NCBI GenBank assembly: GCA_036877525.1 | Contig: JAZGTH010000011.1 | Span: 1,487,501 to 1,551,500 of the forward strand | DNA length: 64,000 nt | Direction of reading: 5' to 3' | Source of the DNA: Chromobotia macracanthus | Taxonomy: Eukaryota; Chordata; Actinopteri; Cypriniformes; Botiidae | Part shown: piece by piece, positions 60,031 through 64,000 of the stretch | Layout: each line of letters starts with the position of its first letter | Numbering within the stretch: position 1 is the stretch's first letter | Translations under genes and position numbers: made by a program | Notes under the pieces: generated by a model | Seen by the model: only the letters and a program-made list of their open reading frames with translations | The model's database searches: none | What the model was told of the DNA's origin: nothing

Positions 60031-63000
60031 TCTGTCTTCCTGACTGTTAACGCGAGCAGCACTTTATTAGTTACTTCATGCGTGACAAAAACGAAGGAAA
60101 ATCATTTCGTAAACACGCGTTTCCAATTAACAAGCTTTAACTGTCATAAGAGACACTTTTTATTTGTCGAGCTTTTAATTTCTGTCATTTAAAAAGAAAA
60201 CTTAGTATATATATCTATATATAAACTCAGTATAGAAGTATATTAAATACATTTGTTTAAATACTAACAAACAGTGTTACAGTACAAACCTGACGTTCAC
60301 TGACGATAGAAATAATAAATATAAATGTGAGAGACCGTGTGGAAATCATTTTTAAGAGTCGAGCGCCATCTGCTGAAAGTCTTACAGCAGACCCTGGACC
60401 TGTCTGTTAACAGTATCGTGCTGTACTTTATGTGACCACCAGTCTGCGCAAATAATGCTTATAAGATGGGTTAAAAGATGATTTTAACTCTAGTATTATT
60501 TGTTCTGGTCAGCCAATACATAAAGAAAAAACAAAACAAATATTAAATAAAGCAAAAACAGTTTTGGTGTTTAACTACAACACCGAAACTTACTTATATA
60601 CCTCCATAATACCTCTTCTGCAGATGTTCAGAAGGAATGGATAATCACAAACTGACAAGTCTACATGGACACGTTGTCCACCACAGGGTTTCATTGCAGT
60701 GTTTTACAGATAGAATAGTAATGCTTATAAGAAATGGTAAAACTGCTGTAGATTACTAGATTAAATTCAGAGAAGAAGTGAGTTTAACATTATTATAAGA
60801 CACGGGTTTAACTGCAGGGGTTTGATTCAGATCAATGTATTGAATGTTGTGTAATTAGATGTAACTCTGACCAGCGCACTGTAGTCAGTAGATTCTGTAA
60901 AGGAAAGTTCATTTGTTGTTGGGCAGTGAATCTCAGTCCCTGTTCAAACCTGAGCACAGAACACACAGTCAATTATATCTGCATTAGCTGCTGTTGTTGG
61001 ACCAATCCCCTTTCTTTAATCACACTTGATTCTGGTCTTAGATTCTGCAGTGACTCCTGGAAATACAAACTGGAATGAAATATAAGGAAATGTTTGGAGG
61101 AGGTGACAGGGAGGACAGCACTAATGAAATCTCCTCTCATTTAAAACAATGCCATGGGATCAAGTGCTCAGGGTTTCTTGTGGTTTGGTTCTTCTACAAT
61201 CAAAAGATTAATGTTCATTAACCAGTGAGGTATTAATTATAAGCACACTGAGTGAAGTTGCTTATGTAATTTAATAACATGAAGTACTAGTAACACCCTT
61301 TTGGATCTACTAAGATCAACCTTAGATAAAATTGGTGTTACCCGTCACACCCAAAAGTAATTATTCTCTTTAACACGACTGTCGTTTAGTGCCATTAAAC
61401 CAGCTGAAGAGAAGTGTGTTCAGGAGAGGCTTATAAAAACCTCTCATCTCTGGATGCAGCTCCTCACACTCTCACTGTGTCCATCTTAACGTGCAGTATG
61501 ACAGTATAAGAACAGATCTTACACCTGTGAACTCTCTCATGTGCTCATCAGCAGTTCAGCATCATCATCATCCGACTCTGCACTAAAAATGAACACAATG
61601 AGAACAGCCGGAGTCCTCTCATACCTCAGATACAGAGACACGCTGCTGACATTGAGGCTACAGGGATCTCCAGATCTTGTCGACTGCGATATAATTACAA
61701 GAAATCAGCTGTGCGACACAGGGATGCACTTTCTTCCCATCACATCTGTAAACTGCAGATCTGTGCTGACAGAGGCACTGCTGAGGAACATGCCTGTGCT
61801 GTACAGAATTTCCTGCTGAAAATTCCAGGAGAACTTCCAGGTTAAAACATTACATTCAAAACAGATGCAGGATCTATTTATTTTCAAGACAGGTGCAGTG
61901 TGCCGCATAACTCCATCAGATTCAATGGAAAACATCTAACAAATATAAAAGTGTGATGGAGTGGCGAGTTTGGCTGGTTGAAGAAAACGAGTTCATAAAA
62001 CCACTCTTCGTCAAATCGATGCAAATTAATATTTTATCTCTTTCCCTGTGAAAAGTTAATTGTTTTTCTACTTTTGTCTGCGTCTACTTACCGAAACTTC
62101 CCGAATGTGGCCATTTATCAGCTGGCAGGAGGAAGGAATTGACTCACTGTGTGAATGTATTCCTCTGACTGCAGAACAGCCCGTGTGGTCTGTCAAACCG
62201 GGGCGTTATGCTCATCACGTCCAGAAGGAGGCGCTGTTGTTAAATAATGAGACAGCCAGGGGTTAGAGGACGCTGACGTCATCGCCACCTGATACCCTGC
62301 CTGTCCACTGCACTGCATGAAGGTATCATGTGTTCCAGATCTCCATTATGTCTCCATTATGTCTCCATTATGTTTGATATACATGAACCACAATGACCAT
62401 CCAAATAAAACCAACAAATGATAACCATAAAGCATATGACAACATATGACAATGTCACTAAAGTGTTTTAATTGGTCAACAAGTTTTAATGGATGTGATT
62501 TGTTTTTGGTTTATGGTGACGTAAAGCACACTCCTTAGGAAAGTACAGACGTACGAAATTCGGTATAACTACACCTTTCTGAATGTTAACAAAACAGATT
62601 TTATTTACTTTAATATACCGAGTTTATAACATTTACAAAAGGGAAAAAATAAATTTATAACCGTATTCATATATTATATTAATATAATCATATTTATGAT
62701 GAAGCAGTCATACAGGCCTATCTGTGTATTGGACAACTTTTGATGTAGTATATTTCTGTTAGTATACCCTTACATTTTAAGCAACACAGTTTGTTAGTGT
62801 GTAGTATGTAGTGTGTGTGAGGGCTTGTTGTTTTGTGAGATCACTCATGTTTGTGTGTACATCGCTCCATAGAGCAGACCAGAGAGATCTCATTACCATG
62901 ACACCAAACAGAGTGATGCAATGACTCTCTGAAAACCCTCCTGGGTTTGACTCCTAAAATAAGTTCCTGTTTTATCTAGCACTGGTTTCCCCTGATATGC

Positions 63001-64000
63001 CCCTCTGCTGTTTCCAATCTTGTGTCTTGGTGTTGTTAAATAAATATGAATCTGTTTAAAATAAACGTTGATAGCTGTGTTTGAAGATGTACTTTGTCCC
63101 TGGAGAAATGTGGGACCGGATCTAAATTCTGTTCACATAAGGTCAAAAGACCCTCAGTGTGAACAAACACTTGCTCAGTATCATATGGATGTTGTGGTAA
63201 ATCTGAGTTGAGCTGTATTTTTTACCTTTGTGTATAATTGGGATGTCGTCCTGTGGACCATCTGTGCTGTTGTGCTGATGCAGATGGCCCTCATTATCTC
63301 AGTCCACTAATAATCACTCTTGAAATGAACCTGTAGCTTAGAAGCCAGTGAGGGAGTCAGACAGAAGCTCAGAGTGATCTGGGCTTTCGTTTTATTTTTC
63401 ATCTCCATTGTTGTCTGAAGAAAAATGCGCTATGCAATAACTTGCTAAATAATGCGATGTACGGTATGTGATACAATTACGTTTTACATTTGTAATAAGT
63501 AATTTGAAGTATATTAAAACTTATTTAACTGTAAGTTATTTAACCAGCATGCATGTTTCACATTCTTTCTGGGAATAGAAACCATAACTACAACTTCTGA
63601 CAGAAGGTCTCTGTCTGCATCAACTTAAAAACTGACTATATACTTTGTATTAAAATCATTCAGGTACTGCAAAATGTAGCTCTAGTACAGTAGATGCAGT
63701 CTGGCCTGTTTTACTTCTGAATGTATGAATATCATTCTGATCATTTCACAATCAGTGTAGTGCTGGCGGTACAGACACATGACATTCATTACCGGTGCGA
63801 GTGTTTTTACAGAGGGGTTGGGGCTCTTCTGCTGCAGTTCACTTTGCATGTTGTTTTGGTTGTACATGGGAAGTCAGAAGAACTTCAGCCCGGCACAGAG
63901 CAGAATTCACTCAGACAGAATAGGCAAATAGTTTTGAATAGGCAAATATAAGAATAAGCTTTTGTTACTGGCTGAGCTACTGGTAAAGTTTGTGTAAGCC
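60031..64000. other. her9 upstream flank, no gene seen
   Basis: No exon or RNA gene was recognised. Contents: a CTCF-like motif at 60363-60376 (minus; TCAGCAGATGGCGC), a TATA-like GGCTTATAAAAACC near 61429 with no gene behind it, a candidate enhancer at 62000-62330 and a small CTCCATTATGT triplication at 62341-62371. ISG15 and AGRN, which follow HES4 in human, are not visible here. Confidence 0.55.
62000..62330. promoter_or_regulatory. candidate her9 upstream enhancer with octamer and CRE
   Basis: Complex non-coding sequence with a POU octamer ATGCAAAT (62019-62026) running into TTAAT, and a full cAMP-response element TGACGTCA (62274-62281) with a neighbouring CACCTG E-box. It lies about 4 kb upstream of her9. 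Conservation is untested. Confidence 0.35.

Noticed and set aside
61429..61819. Possible small gene behind a TATA-like GGCTTATAAAAACC
   Set aside because: The 92-codon frame at 61541 matches no family I know and lacks a convincing start, splice site or poly(A) signal in order.

Overview
The window is vertebrate nuclear DNA from a teleost fish, most likely a cypriniform. It has spliced genes with GT-AG introns, a her9-type hairy gene, long AT-rich introns and a gene desert. It also carries degenerate interspersed repeats that look, from memory, like families abundant in carp-like fish: a tRNA-derived SINE with the 'GCTTTGGATAAAAG' tail, and short DNA-transposon relics whose ends resemble 'TTACTCACCC...' and '...TTTGGGATGAAC'. 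The gene order matches human 1p36.33 (SAMD11, NOC2L, KLHL17, PLEKHN1, PERM1, HES4).

Layout. 1-3736 is SAMD11 intron with a 36-bp minisatellite. 3737-9702 (+) holds the last seven coding exons of samd11, including the SAM domain; its 3' UTR runs on to about 9.9 or 11.2 kb. 11.2-13.0 kb holds fossils of two genes: NOC2L pieces on both strands and one KLHL17 BTB/BACK piece, exactly where those genes sit in tetrapods. 13.0-18.5 kb is non-coding with a LINE tail. 18723-28219 (+) is plekhn1 (16 exons, 655 aa). 30211-35554 (-) is perm1 (3 coding exons, 1230 aa), convergent with plekhn1, with an upstream non-coding exon and a muscle-type promoter near 36.3 kb. 38-56.9 kb is a gene desert with SINE, MITE and LINE debris and several stretches that look like regulatory elements. 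56940-58120 (-) is her9 (HES4/HES1 class, 276 aa) with a CpG-rich promoter carrying a Notch/RBPJ paired site. A 1.3-kb minisatellite (58719-60030) lies just upstream of that promoter, and the rest to 64 kb shows no gene.

How the genes relate. They are separate developmental or tissue genes held in an old syntenic block, not a pathway: SAMD11 (photoreceptor and Polycomb-linked SAM repressor), PLEKHN1 (PH protein, probably lipid-anchored), PERM1 (PGC-1/ERR-induced muscle mitochondrial regulator) and her9 (Notch/BMP-responsive repressor). The best lead is the fossil noc2l/klhl17 interval: recent local loss of two genes, with a small inversion, inside otherwise intact synteny. This would fit post-polyploidy loss with a complete copy elsewhere in the genome. 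I ran no alignments; homology statements rest on proteins translated by eye and compared with remembered family sequences.
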